64,000 bases of DNA from Aurantiacibacter poecillastricola (GCF_030730945.1 NZ_JAVAMS010000005.1:21001-85000), one strand, 5' to 3'; shown: positions 8,803-16,399, numbered from the stretch's first letter. The notes: generated by a model from the letters alone, not told the origin. Made by a program: numbers and translations.

Positions 8803-9647
8803 AGGCCCAGAGCCTCCAGCCGGGCATAGGCGCTGCGGATATGGGCGGGTGCTTCGCCGCCATTACCGGCGAGGCCGAAGCTGTCGCGCAGCGTATCCGC
8901 CATCGATGCGCGCGGCGCGGACGGCGGTAGGGAAGCCGATACGTTCGCGAAACTTGCGGGAAAGCGCGATGCCTGCACGCTAGCGGTTGCCTCAGCCGTG
9001 GGCGGATTGCCGGGGAACGCCATGGCGCTGTCCACCTTCGCGCGGATCACGCCCATCACCTCCTGCACGGAGCGCGGTGCGCCCGACGGCTTGTTGAAGA
9101 TCGCGCGGTTGGCAGCGGCAGCCTGCGGAAGGAGCGCGGTGGCGGAGCTATCCGGGTCTGTCGCCAGCACGGATAGGAAGCGCGAGGCGCCGGCCGCACC
9201 GAGGAAATGCGCGAGGTAGAGCTCGCTCGCATCGGGGTCGCGGCCCAGCACGCCTTGCAGCGCCGCGCGATTGTCCGTCGCGAGCGCGCCTGCCATGAGC
9301 GAGCTTGCCTGCGGATCGAAGCGCAGGTTCATGATGGCATCGCGCATGGCCGGGTCCGTCACGCTGGCGCGCCCGCCGCGCGTCTCGATCGCGCGCGCCA
9401 TGTCGCCATAACCCAACGCCTCGCCATGCCTGTCGAGCGTGGCGAGCCAGGTCTGGTCGATGAACTGGTAGAGACCGCTGGCGCTGGAGGTGCGAGCCTG
9501 TGCGCGCGGGTTCAGCCCGCTTTCGATGCTTGCCTGCGCCATCAGGTAGTTGAAATCGACGCCGGTGCGCTCTGCCGCGCGGGCGATGGCCTCACGCGGC
9601 TGAGCAGCCCTTGCGGGCAGTGCTGATGCAGATATGCGGTCGGTCAT
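8799..9647 (-). CDS. Lytic transglycosylase-like protein in flagellar operon
   Basis: 282 residues. A transglycosylase SLT-like fold is suggested by FNYLMAQASIESGLNPRA (catalytic Glu at the ESGLNP motif, near residue 43) and SSASGLYQFIDQTWL, both diagnostic for this family; the C-terminal half is low-complexity and Ser/Ala-rich. No signal peptide is visible, so export may go through the flagellar system. The FlgJ of this window (17490-17792) has only the rod-binding domain, so this enzyme probably supplies the peptidoglycan-opening activity, like SltF in other alphaproteobacteria. It is the first gene downstream of the sigma-54 promoter at 9689-9704. The name is withheld because the match to SltF is by context. 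Confidence 0.8.
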   Translation of the reverse strand: MTDRISASALPARAAQPREAIARAAERTGVDFNYLMAQASIESGLNPRAQARTSSASGLYQFIDQTWLATLDRHGEALGYGDMARAIETRGGRASVTDPAMRDAIMNLRFDPQASSLMAGALATDNRAALQGVLGRDPDASELYLAHFLGAAGASRFLSVLATDPDSSATALLPQAAAANRAIFNKPSGAPRSVQEVMGVIRAKVDSAMAFPGNPPTAEATASVQASRFPASFANVSASLPPSAPRASMADTLRDSFGLAGNGGEAPAHIRSAYARLEALGL

Positions 9648-9688
9648 CCGCCTGGTGGTCCTTGCCGGTTTCTCTTCGCCGAGAGTTC

Positions 9689-9704
9689 AGCAAGGGGCGT
9701 GCCA
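9689..9704 (-). promoter_or_regulatory. Sigma-54 promoter for transglycosylase-flhA-fliA
   Basis: On the minus strand the sequence is TGGCACGCCCCTTGCT, an exact match to the -24/-12 consensus TGGCACG-N4-TTGCW. Transcription would begin about 42-30 bases before the transglycosylase ATG. It places flhA and fliA under the sigma-54 activator encoded at 23412-24680. A TTGCCG half-site at 9662-9667 lies in the leader but overlaps the likely ribosome site, so it may be chance. Confidence 0.88.
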
Positions 9705-9729
9705 GCCGGGCGGCACTACGTAGTCGTAC

Positions 9730-10050
9730 CTAAGCGCGGTGCGCCTGCGGGGCCGCATAGGTGCCGGAAGATGCGGTCAGCGCCTGAAGGCGTGCGGCGA
9801 CGTTGGCGGCCAGCAGGTTGCGCACCTTGCGGTTCACCTCGTTCTTGCGCCGCGCCGCTTCCACCAGCGTACGGCATTCGGCATCGAGGCTGCCTGCCCC
9901 CTGCCCTTCCAGCGCGCCGCAAAGCGACTGCTTGTCCTGCGCGCTCAGCATCAGTGCGTCGACATCGAGGGCGGCAAGCGCCTGCCGCTCGGTTTCGAGA
10001 ACGGCAAGCATTTGCCGCAGGCTGTCTGCAAGGGTCATGGTGTTGCTCAC
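9730..10050 (-). CDS. flgN: FlgN-like flagellar export chaperone
   Basis: 106-residue, highly helical protein. Its position directly after flgM, with an ATGA overlap at 10047-10050, and its pattern of leucine-rich amphipathic helices (LADSLRQMLAVLETERQALAALD) match FlgN, the cytoplasmic chaperone for the hook-filament junction proteins FlgK and FlgL. Sequence conservation in this family is low, so the call rests on size, helix pattern and gene order. The last coding bases approach the sigma-54 promoter of the next operon. Confidence 0.75.
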   Translation of the reverse strand: MSNTMTLADSLRQMLAVLETERQALAALDVDALMLSAQDKQSLCGALEGQGAGSLDAECRTLVEAARRKNEVNRKVRNLLAANVAARLQALTASSGTYAAPQAHRA

Positions 10051-10340
10051 TTGCTATCGCTCAACATGTGGCGCGCCGCGATGATCGCGTCGGTGATCCT
10101 GGAGGGCACAAGCGGGTAGCTGCCATCGCGCAATGCCTGGCGGATCTCGGCGACGCGTTCGGAATCGACGGGGGTCGTGCCCGCACTCACCTTCACGCCT
10201 GTCTGCACGCTTACGCCCTGGTCCACGGCGCCGGTGGCGCGTTCGGCCGTGCCGCTGGCAGGGGCCTTGTCCGACAGTTCGCGGGCGGCCCCGCGCAGGG
10301 GGCCGACGCCGCTCAGTTTCGATACGTCATAGAGGGACAT
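10047..10340 (-). CDS. flgM: Anti-sigma-28 factor FlgM
   Basis: Binds FliA and holds late genes off until the hook-basal body is finished, when it is exported. 97 residues with a disordered N-terminus and the conserved C-terminal sigma-binding helices (VDSERVAEIRQALRDGSYPL and SRITDAIIAARHML). The start at 10340 has AGGAAGGAGCGAC immediately upstream. A sigma-28-like promoter lies at 10372-10397, so FlgM may be part of a FliA feedback loop, while read-through from flgA would give basal supply. Confidence 0.9.
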   Translation of the reverse strand: MSLYDVSKLSGVGPLRGAARELSDKAPASGTAERATGAVDQGVSVQTGVKVSAGTTPVDSERVAEIRQALRDGSYPLVPSRITDAIIAARHMLSDSK

Positions 10341-10371
10341 AGGTGTCGCTCCTTCCTGGTTTCTGAAACAT

Positions 10372-10397
10372 AGAACGGTGCGCGAACGCCGGGTTTA
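10372..10397 (-). promoter_or_regulatory. Putative sigma-28 promoter of flgM-flgN
   Basis: On the minus strand TAAA, a 14-base spacer, then ACCGTTCT, located 32 bases before the flgM start. The fliC upstream region has the same arrangement (TAAA, 14 bases, GCCGCTCT). The -35 half has only the TAAA core and the -10 half is an imperfect match to GCCGATAA, so this is suggestive only. Confidence 0.45.
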
Positions 10398-10415
10398 AGG
10401 CTTCGTTCGGAATCT

Positions 10416-10931
10416 TTATCCCAGCGGGATGACGGCTCGCTGCGGCGTGCGGACCTGTGCGCGGATGACTTCGCGATTCCCCTCGGGCCGGATACGGATC
10501 CAGCTGCCGATGGCGCCATCCTCCAGCGCCTCGCCCTGCTGGCTGACGGCGAAACCGCGGCCTTCGACCGTGACGGTCATGACCTGTCCGCGCTCCACGA
10601 CGATCTGGGGTTCGACTTGCTCAAATGCGGCTGGTGCCGTGGTGCTTCCACGATTGACCGGGACGAACACGCGCCACCCCGCGCCCGAGGGGCATTCCAC
10701 CCGCACCATGTCCGCCCCGCGCCCGTGCCAGGCGAGTGCGAGGGGCTGCAGACATTCCGCGAGGCGAAGGCGGCGGTCCACCTGGTGCCGTGCACCGCCG
10801 GGCGTGCCGATGGCCGCGCCGGTGAAGGCGGCAACCTGCGCATCGATGGCGGCAGGATCGGTGAAGGGGCCGGATTGCGCTGCGGCAGGGGCGGCAATGA
10901 CAAGGGCGGTGGCAAAAATTAGGCGTTGCAT
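10416..10931 (-). CDS. flgA: Flagellar P-ring assembly chaperone FlgA
   Basis: Periplasmic chaperone needed for FlgI polymerisation into the P ring. 171 residues with a Sec signal peptide (MQRLIFATALVIAAPAAA, cleavage near residue 19) and a C-terminal SAF-like domain (VERGQVMTVTVEGRGFAVSQ, then GALEDG/IRIRPEGNREVIRAQV-type sequence). It follows the MotB-like gene by 21 bases and precedes flgM by 75 bases on the same strand. Confidence 0.92.
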   Translation of the reverse strand: MQRLIFATALVIAAPAAAQSGPFTDPAAIDAQVAAFTGAAIGTPGGARHQVDRRLRLAECLQPLALAWHGRGADMVRVECPSGAGWRVFVPVNRGSTTAPAAFEQVEPQIVVERGQVMTVTVEGRGFAVSQQGEALEDGAIGSWIRIRPEGNREVIRAQVRTPQRAVIPLG

Positions 10932-10952
10932 GGGTAAAGCTCCGAAGGCTTG

Positions 10953-11369
10953 CTATTCACCCGCGTCCTGCAAGCCGCGTGCCAAGCCCGGATCGGCATC
11001 GTGGGCAAAGCGCGCGATCACCAGCGTCTCGCGCGCGGGCTGGACGATCACGCGCGGCTCCACGCCCGCCGCGATGGCTTCGCTCGCCAAGCCTTCGGTA
11101 CGCAGCGTCACGGCCTCGCGATCGCCGGCAGCATAATAGCCCTGCACCGTCAGCTGCTCTCCGGGCGAGAGTGGGTGATCTGCCAGCATGGCTGCGAGCG
11201 GCGGTGCGCCGGGGGCATCGACATGGAGCGACACCGTGACACCTTCTGCCGGGGAGCCTGCAGGGACATCCTGCGTCTGCGCCGCCAGGGCGCCGGCCAT
11301 GGTGATGAACAGGATCAGCGAGAGGTCCGCCAGCGGGACCAGCCAGCTCCCGTTGGCTGCGCGGATCAC
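10953..11369 (-). CDS. MotB/ExbD-like single-helix membrane protein, no peptidoglycan-binding domain
   Basis: 138 residues from a GTG start whose GTGA overlaps the stop of the MotA-like gene and has GGAGAAGG upstream. A single N-terminal helix, WLVPLADLSLILFITMAGA, carries one acidic residue (D15) placed like the proton-carrying aspartate of MotB, ExbD and TolR. The rest is a ~105-residue presumably periplasmic domain (LSPGEQLTVQGYYAAGD, VEPRVIVQPARETLVIARF) without the OmpA-like motif that anchors MotB. With the MotA-like gene it forms a predicted two-component proton channel next to flgA. Genuine MotAB are encoded at 20054-21794, so this is an extra pair. Function not known. Confidence 0.72.
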   Translation of the reverse strand: MIRAANGSWLVPLADLSLILFITMAGALAAQTQDVPAGSPAEGVTVSLHVDAPGAPPLAAMLADHPLSPGEQLTVQGYYAAGDREAVTLRTEGLASEAIAAGVEPRVIVQPARETLVIARFAHDADPGLARGLQDAGE

Positions 11370-12022
11370 CCTGCCTTCTCCAGCCGGTGCACGCTCGCTT
11401 TGGGACAGCTTTCGGACAATTGCCCGGCCAGCCATTCGATCAGGCGCTCGCGGTCTGCTTCCTCTGCCAGCATCCGCCGCTCCAGCACCCGGGCGAGCGG
11501 ATGAAGCACGAGGTGGGCCAGCAGCAGGCCATAGAGCGTAGTGAGGATAGCCATGCCGATCGCCCCCGGCAGCTGCCCTTCCGCACCCTCGGCGAGAGTC
11601 ATCTGCGAGAGGGCGAACAGCGTGCCCGCCATACCGAAGACCGGTGCCATTTCCGCGGCATGGCGAATGGGAGCCAGCGCGGCCTTGCGGCTGCGGACGC
11701 GTTGCTGCTGGAATTCCTCGTGCACGGCAACAAGGTTTCGCAGCGACCGGCCGCGCACCAGCGCATCGGTAGCGCTGGCAATCTCGCGGTCGGTACTGGC
11801 GACGGGGCTGGCACGCACTACCCCGTCACGGCGCATGGCCTCGACATCGTGCGCGATCTCGGCACGGGCAGTTTCGTAGTCGAAGCGGCGGGTAAACAGG
11901 GACAAGATGGCGCGGGACGCCGCCAGGGTTTCCCGCGAGCCGCTTGCCAGCACCGTTGCCAGCAGCGTGCCGCACAGCACGATGGCCGCGCCCCCTGCGT
12001 CCCACAATCCCGAAAGCTCCAT
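11366..12022 (-). CDS. MotA/ExbB/TolQ-family proton channel protein, flagellar-linked
   Basis: About 218 residues. The N-terminal segment LWDAGGAAIVLCGTLLATVLASG aligns by pattern with the second helix region of MotA, and the pair MAPVFGMAGTLFALSQM and AIGMAILTTLYGLLLAHL matches the two conserved helices around the channel. ATG 12022 has a strong AGGAGGT eight bases upstream; however in-frame ATG 12043 or TTG 12067 would add residues that resemble MotA helix 1, so the true start could be slightly earlier. It heads the minus-strand operon leading into flgA and is divergent from flgB, with a repeat cluster between. Distinct from motA at 20054. Confidence 0.75.
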   Translation of the reverse strand: MELSGLWDAGGAAIVLCGTLLATVLASGSRETLAASRAILSLFTRRFDYETARAEIAHDVEAMRRDGVVRASPVASTDREIASATDALVRGRSLRNLVAVHEEFQQQRVRSRKAALAPIRHAAEMAPVFGMAGTLFALSQMTLAEGAEGQLPGAIGMAILTTLYGLLLAHLVLHPLARVLERRMLAEEADRERLIEWLAGQLSESCPKASVHRLEKAG

Positions 12023-12060
12023 CACTGCACCTCCTGCGATCATCAGGACGACCGGCAGTC

Positions 12061-12110
12061 CCGGCAATTTAGGGCGGCACCTGTTTGCCGCGTGCGGCAA
12101 GGGCTTGCCG
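12061..12110. promoter_or_regulatory. Phased CGGCAA/TTGCCG half-sites, probable flagellar activator (ftr-like) enhancer
   Basis: Four copies of CGGCAA or its complement: 12062-12067 (CGGCAA), 12085-12090 (TTGCCG), 12095-12100 (CGGCAA) and 12105-12110 (TTGCCG). The last three start exactly 10 bases apart and build two overlapping palindromes, TTGCCG-N4-CGGCAA and CGGCAA-N4-TTGCCG. They lie 44-92 bases upstream of the flgB sigma-54 promoter and also upstream of the divergent MotA-like gene. The half-sites resemble the ftr elements bound by Caulobacter FlbD, as remembered. Likely target of the activator encoded at 23412-24680. Confidence 0.65.
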
Positions 12111-12153
12111 CCTTCCTCGCATTCCACCGGCGCAACCGGCGGGCAAATCAAAC

Positions 12154-12169
12154 TGGCACGCCTCTTGCT
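12154..12169 (+). promoter_or_regulatory. Sigma-54 promoter of the flgBCDEFGHIJKL-motAB operon
   Basis: TGGCACGCCTCTTGCT matches TGGCACG-N4-TTGCW exactly. The predicted transcription start is near 12181, 40 bases before the flgB start at 12221. Together with the inverted repeats at 12061-12110 it has the usual layout of an enhancer-dependent promoter. Confidence 0.92.
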
Positions 12170-12220
12170 GAAACATTGCGCACGAGGGCGAGCAATCGTC
12201 CGCAAGCAAGGGAATGCATG

Positions 12221-12568
12221 ATGAGCGACAGGCTATTCGGCATACATGGGGCAGCGCTGGAACTGCGCTCGCACCGCATGGGGCTGCTGACGTCCAACAT
12301 CGCCAATGCCGCAACGCCGGGTTACCAGGCGCGCGATATCGACTTCGCCTCCGCGCTGGAAGCCCGTCTGGGCGGTGCAGACCGCAATGGCGCAATTGAC
12401 GCCGCGACCCGCTACCGCGTGCCCACCATGCCCTCGATGGACGGCAACACCGTGGAACTTGCCAACGAACAGATGGCCTTCGCCGAAAACGCCGTCGCCT
12501 ATTCCGCCACCCTTACCTTCCTCAACGGACGGGTCGAGACGGTGAAGCGCGCGCTGAAGGGGGAGTAG
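12221..12568 (+). CDS. flgB: Flagellar proximal rod protein FlgB
   Basis: Forms the proximal rod with FlgC, FlgF and FliE. 115 residues including the rod signature LRSHRMGLLTSNIANAATPG near residues 15-34. ATG 12221 is chosen because AAGGGA ends seven bases upstream; ATG 12218 is directly before it and also in frame. First gene of the long hook-basal-body operon under the sigma-54 promoter at 12154; flgC follows after three bases. Confidence 0.95.
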   Translation: MSDRLFGIHGAALELRSHRMGLLTSNIANAATPGYQARDIDFASALEARLGGADRNGAIDAATRYRVPTMPSMDGNTVELANEQMAFAENAVAYSATLTFLNGRVETVKRALKGE

Positions 12569-12571
12569 GTC

Positions 12572-12976
12572 ATGTCGGGAAACACCACCCTCTTCCAGGT
12601 CGTGCAGCGCGGTATGTCGGCGCAGATGGTGCGCATGAATGCCGCTGCCTCCAACATCGCCAATTCGGGCACAGTCTCGGGCAGCGAGGACGAGGCCTAC
12701 CGCCCGGTGCGCGCGGTGTTCCAGCAGGAGCTCGACGCGGCCAGCGGCCTTTCCAGCGTGCGCGTATCCGAAGTGCGCCAGGCCGACACCGCCGCCATCC
12801 GGCGTCACGATCCCGACCATCCGCTGGCCGACGAGAATGGAGATGTGTGGGAAGCAGGCGTCGATGAAAGCGCCGAGATGGTCGAGATCATGGAAAGCGC
12901 GCGCCAGTACCAGAACCTCGTCGAGGCCATGCAGACTGCCAAGCAGCTGATGCTCGACACCATCAGGAGCAAGTGA
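12572..12976 (+). CDS. flgC: Flagellar proximal rod protein FlgC
   Basis: Rod subunit, 134 residues. N-terminal SAQMVRMNAAASNIANSGTV and C-terminal SAEMVEIMESARQYQNLVEAMQTAKQL-type helices match the paired D0 segments of axial proteins, and a conserved acidic central loop is present. The stop overlaps the flgD ATG as TGATG. Confidence 0.95.
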   Translation: MSGNTTLFQVVQRGMSAQMVRMNAAASNIANSGTVSGSEDEAYRPVRAVFQQELDAASGLSSVRVSEVRQADTAAIRRHDPDHPLADENGDVWEAGVDESAEMVEIMESARQYQNLVEAMQTAKQLMLDTIRSK

Positions 12977-13293
12977 TGAGCACGATTTCCGCCACTTCGG
13001 CGCCCACCAACCTCAAGGCCATCAACGGCGCCGATCCGGCCATCGCCGGTGCCGCGCGCACCAAGGCAGCGGGGATCGCGACGCTCGACCAGGGCGATTT
13101 CCTGAAGCTGCTGACCACGCAGCTGCAGCAGCAGGACCCGTTAGCGCCGGTCGATAACAAGGACATGCTGGCGCAGATGGCGCAGTTCTCCGCCCTGGCT
13201 GGCTCTGCCGAGACCAATGCAACCCTGGGCAAGATTTCCGACAAGCTCGACGCGCTGATCGAGGCGCAGCGCACCGCCTCTTCCGGCATCTGA
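12976..13293 (+). CDS. flgD: Short flagellar hook-cap scaffolding protein FlgD
   Basis: Cap that guides hook subunit assembly. Only 105 residues are present: the N-terminal conserved part is intact (LDQGDFLKLLTTQLQQQDPL, then DNKDMLAQMAQFSALAGSAE), but the immunoglobulin-like and Tudor-like domains that make typical FlgD about 220 residues are absent. Short FlgD forms occur in other alphaproteobacteria, so this is probably the native form and not a truncation; the frame ends cleanly and flgE follows 23 bases on. Confidence 0.92.
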   Translation: MSTISATSAPTNLKAINGADPAIAGAARTKAAGIATLDQGDFLKLLTTQLQQQDPLAPVDNKDMLAQMAQFSALAGSAETNATLGKISDKLDALIEAQRTASSGI

Positions 13294-13316
13294 TTTTTGC
13301 AAGGAGTACCCGAACA

Positions 13317-14135
13317 ATGACTTCGTTCTACACCTCGCTGAACGGCCTCAAGAACTCGCAGACCGATCTCAGCACCATCGCCCACAACATCGCCAATGCC
13401 GAGACGACCGGCTTCAAGAAGAGCAGCGTGGAATTTGCCGATCTCGTGGCGAACGGTTCCGCTGCCAATCCGCGCATGACGCAGGGACTTGGCGCCACGG
13501 TGGCCGGGATCAACCAGAATTTCGGCCTCGGCGCGATCGAGCAGACCGGGCGAAGCCTGGACGTCGCGATCGACGGCGACGGCTTTTTCGCTACCCGCAA
13601 CCCCGAGAACAACGAAGTGCTGTTCACCCGCAACGGCAATTTCCAGATCGACGCCACCGGTGCGCTCACGAATTTTGCCGGCAAGAACCTGCAGATGTTC
13701 GAGACCGACGCCACCGGCGCGCTGGTAAATCCCGGCGTGACCGTGGATGCCATCATCCCCGTCACCAATGCAGGCGGTGCAGATCTTTCCAGCCTCGTCA
13801 TCCAGAACGACGGATTGATCTCCGCAACCTACAGCGACGGCACGACAGAACCGGTGGGCCGCGTGGCGCTGGCATCCTTCGCCGCGCCCACGGGCCTGCG
13901 ACCGGTAGGCTCCAGCAACTGGGAAGCCACCGGCTTTTCCGGCAACCCCACCTTCGAGGCGCCCGATACCGGTCGCACCGGGCAGCTGCGGTCCGGCGCG
14001 CTGGAGAAATCCAATGTCGATCTTGCCGAGGAAATGGTCGGACTGATCACTGCCCAGCGCAACTTCCAGGCAAACGCCAAGGCGATCGATACCGCCACGC
14101 AGTTCTCGCAGACCGTCATCAACCTGCGCACCTGA
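13317..14135 (+). CDS. flgE: Flagellar hook protein FlgE (short form)
   Basis: Structural subunit of the hook. 272 residues versus about 400 in enteric bacteria. The N-terminal axial motif (SLNGLKNSQTDLSTIAHNIA, then NAETTGFKKS), the FlgE/F/G core (LDVAIDGDGFFATRN) and the C-terminal axial motif (EKSNVDLAEEMVGLITAQRN) are all there, so the missing length is in the outer, surface-exposed domains. AAGGAG lies seven bases before the ATG. It fits with the equally short FlgD. Confidence 0.93.
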   Translation: MTSFYTSLNGLKNSQTDLSTIAHNIANAETTGFKKSSVEFADLVANGSAANPRMTQGLGATVAGINQNFGLGAIEQTGRSLDVAIDGDGFFATRNPENNEVLFTRNGNFQIDATGALTNFAGKNLQMFETDATGALVNPGVTVDAIIPVTNAGGADLSSLVIQNDGLISATYSDGTTEPVGRVALASFAAPTGLRPVGSSNWEATGFSGNPTFEAPDTGRTGQLRSGALEKSNVDLAEEMVGLITAQRNFQANAKAIDTATQFSQTVINLRT

Positions 14136-14160
14136 TCCTGGACCTTAGGAGCGCTTCGCC

Positions 14161-14901
14161 ATGGACCGCATGATCTACACCGCCCTTACCGGCATGGACG
14201 CCGCGATGAGGCAGCAGCGCGCTGTCGCCAGCAACCTTGCCAATGCCAACACCCCCGGTTTCCGGGCCGAGACCTTTGCCACCATGCCGTGGCATCTCGA
14301 AGCCGAAAGCCTGGACGTGCGCGGCTTTGCGCAAGGCGCGGTGCGCGGGGCGGACCTGTCGCAGGGCAGCGTGAACCGCACGGGGCGCGATCTCGACATC
14401 GCCGTGAGCGGCGAGGCACTGATCGCCTTCCAGTCCCCGGCAGGCGAGGAAGTCTATTCCCGCCGCGGGGACATGGATGTCGATGCGGCAGGCCGGCTGA
14501 TAAATGGCGAGGGTCTCCAGGCGATGGGTCTTAACGGACCCGTTGTCGTGCCGCCGGGCTGGCGCGTCAGCTTCGGCCAGGATGGCACGGTCTTCGCTGC
14601 CGATCCCGCCGCGCCGGGCGCCCCGCCGCAGGAAGTGGCCCGCATCAAGCTCGTCAGCCCGGCGGGAAGTGCGGTGGTCAAGGACCTCGATAACCAGCTT
14701 CGCGTGGATGGCGGCGGGGTGCTGCCCGCCGATCCCACCGCGCAGATCGCCAGCGGCGCGCTGGAGCAGAGCAATGTCGACAGCGCAGGAACGCTGGTGG
14801 CCATGATCGATTCACAGCGCAGTTTCGAGCGCCGCGTGCAGATCATCTCCACTGCCGAACAGCTCGACCAGTCCAGCGCCAGCCTGATGGCCCTTCGCTG
14901 A
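14161..14901 (+). CDS. flgF: Flagellar rod protein FlgF
   Basis: Proximal rod subunit, 246 residues, normal length. The axial motif MRQQRAVASNLANANTPGFR lies at residues 17-36, the DIAVSGEALIAFQSP core follows, and the C-terminal EQSNVDSAGTLVAMIDSQRS motif closes the protein. An AGGAG precedes the start. Gene order between flgE and flgG also supports the call over FlgG. Confidence 0.94.
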   Translation: MDRMIYTALTGMDAAMRQQRAVASNLANANTPGFRAETFATMPWHLEAESLDVRGFAQGAVRGADLSQGSVNRTGRDLDIAVSGEALIAFQSPAGEEVYSRRGDMDVDAAGRLINGEGLQAMGLNGPVVVPPGWRVSFGQDGTVFAADPAAPGAPPQEVARIKLVSPAGSAVVKDLDNQLRVDGGGVLPADPTAQIASGALEQSNVDSAGTLVAMIDSQRSFERRVQIISTAEQLDQSSASLMALR

Positions 14902-14942
14902 CCTCCCGACCCTCGCCCCGTGTAAACCGAAAGGAACCCTGA

Positions 14943-15731
14943 ATGCCCACTTCCGCACTGCATGTCGCCCGCACGGGACTGGAGGCGCAGGATACCCGCA
15001 TGCGGGTGATCGCCAACAACCTGGCCAATATCGGCACCACCGGTTTCAAGCGCGACCGCGCGAATTTCCAGACTCTCTCCTATGACGATGCGCGGGTAGC
15101 GGGCCAGCGCTCCACCGGCGAGACCGCCTACGCCATCGGCCTCAATCTTGGCACCGGCGTGGGGGTGCAGGGCACGACCCGCATCGACACGCAGGGCACC
15201 ATGACGACGACGGGCAATACGCTCGACCTCGCGCTGGATGGTGACGGCTTTTTCGTGGTCGAGATGCCCGGCGGCGAGACGGCCTATACCCGCGCGGGGA
15301 ATTTCACGCTCTCGGCGGACGGCCAGCTCGTCACCGCGCAGGGCTATGCGCTGCAACCGGCGATCCAGGTGCCGGAAGGGGCGCAGTCGATCTCGGTCGG
15401 GCCGGACGGCACCGTTACCGCGATCGTGCCCGGCGATGCCGCGCCTGCCGAACTGGGGCAAATCACGCTCGCCAGCTTCGTCAATCCGGCGGGGCTGCAG
15501 GCGACGGGCGACAACCTCCTGCTCGAGACCGCGGCCAGCGGCGCTGCCGATGTCGGCGTTCCGGGCGATGCCGGGCGCGGACAGATCCGCCAGGGAATGC
15601 TCGAATCCTCCAACGTCAACGTGGTGGAGGAACTGGTCGAGATGATCGAGGCGCAGCGCGCCTACGAGATCAATTCCAAGATGATCAGCGCGGTGGACGA
15701 GATGCTCCGCAACGCCAACCAGACGCTGTGA
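14943..15731 (+). CDS. flgG: Flagellar distal rod protein FlgG
   Basis: Distal rod subunit, 262 residues, the family's normal size. Residues 1-40 contain ALHVARTGLEAQDTRMRVIA followed by NNLANIGTTGFK; the core has LDLALDGDGFFVVEMPGGET and the end has ESSNVNVVEELVEMIEAQRA. AAAGGAA lies just before the ATG. Its TGA is the overlap point of an alternative GTG start for flgH. Confidence 0.96.
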   Translation: MPTSALHVARTGLEAQDTRMRVIANNLANIGTTGFKRDRANFQTLSYDDARVAGQRSTGETAYAIGLNLGTGVGVQGTTRIDTQGTMTTTGNTLDLALDGDGFFVVEMPGGETAYTRAGNFTLSADGQLVTAQGYALQPAIQVPEGAQSISVGPDGTVTAIVPGDAAPAELGQITLASFVNPAGLQATGDNLLLETAASGAADVGVPGDAGRGQIRQGMLESSNVNVVEELVEMIEAQRAYEINSKMISAVDEMLRNANQTL

Positions 15732-15739
15732 GAACCGCC

Positions 15740-16399
15740 ATGAAACGAATCCTGGCTGCCGGCCTCTTTGCACTCACCTTGTCGGCCTGCGCGATGGAGG
15801 GCGGTCGGCCCGCCCCCGGTTTCGCCGCCACGCTGCCGCCGCCCGCTCCGCTGCATGCACCGCGCAACGGCGCGATCTACCAGGCGGCGAACGGCTATGC
15901 CGCGCTGCACGAAGGCACACGGGCGCGCCGCGTCGGTGATCTGGTCACCGTGATCCTCGTCGAAAGCGTCAGCACCAACAAGACCACCAGCGCCACCACC
16001 GCGCGCAATGGCTCTGCCTCGATCACGCCGCCCAGCGCAGGGCCGCTCGACTTCCTGAATCCCGACGCCCTTAATGCCGCTTCGCAATCGTCGTTCAAAG
16101 GATCGGGCACGGCATCCCAGCGCAGCCAGTTGAACGGCGCCATCGCGGTCACCATCGCGGAGGTGCGGTCCAACGGCACTGCGCTGGTGACGGGAGAACG
16201 GCACATGCGATTGAGCCAGGGCGAGGAATGGGTGCAGTTCGCAGGTATCCTGCGGCTCGCCGATATCGACATCGACAACCGCATCCTCTCCACCCGTATT
16301 GCCGATGCACAGATCATCTATGGCGGACAGGGCGCGATCCAGCAGGCCAGCAGACCGGGATGGCTTGGCCGTTTCTTTAACATGGTGAGCCCGTTCTGA
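15740..16399 (+). CDS. flgH: Flagellar L-ring lipoprotein FlgH
   Basis: Outer-membrane ring of the basal body. Residues 1-17 form a lipoprotein signal (MKRILAAGLFALTLSAC) with C17 as the lipidation site. Typical FlgH segments follow: RVGDLVTVILVESVSTNKTT, and SRPGWLGRFFNMVSPF-like ending. ATG 15740 is preferred to GTG 15728 because it gives a normal signal peptide. The stop overlaps the flgI start as TGATG. Confidence 0.95.
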   Translation: MKRILAAGLFALTLSACAMEGGRPAPGFAATLPPPAPLHAPRNGAIYQAANGYAALHEGTRARRVGDLVTVILVESVSTNKTTSATTARNGSASITPPSAGPLDFLNPDALNAASQSSFKGSGTASQRSQLNGAIAVTIAEVRSNGTALVTGERHMRLSQGEEWVQFAGILRLADIDIDNRILSTRIADAQIIYGGQGAIQQASRPGWLGRFFNMVSPF

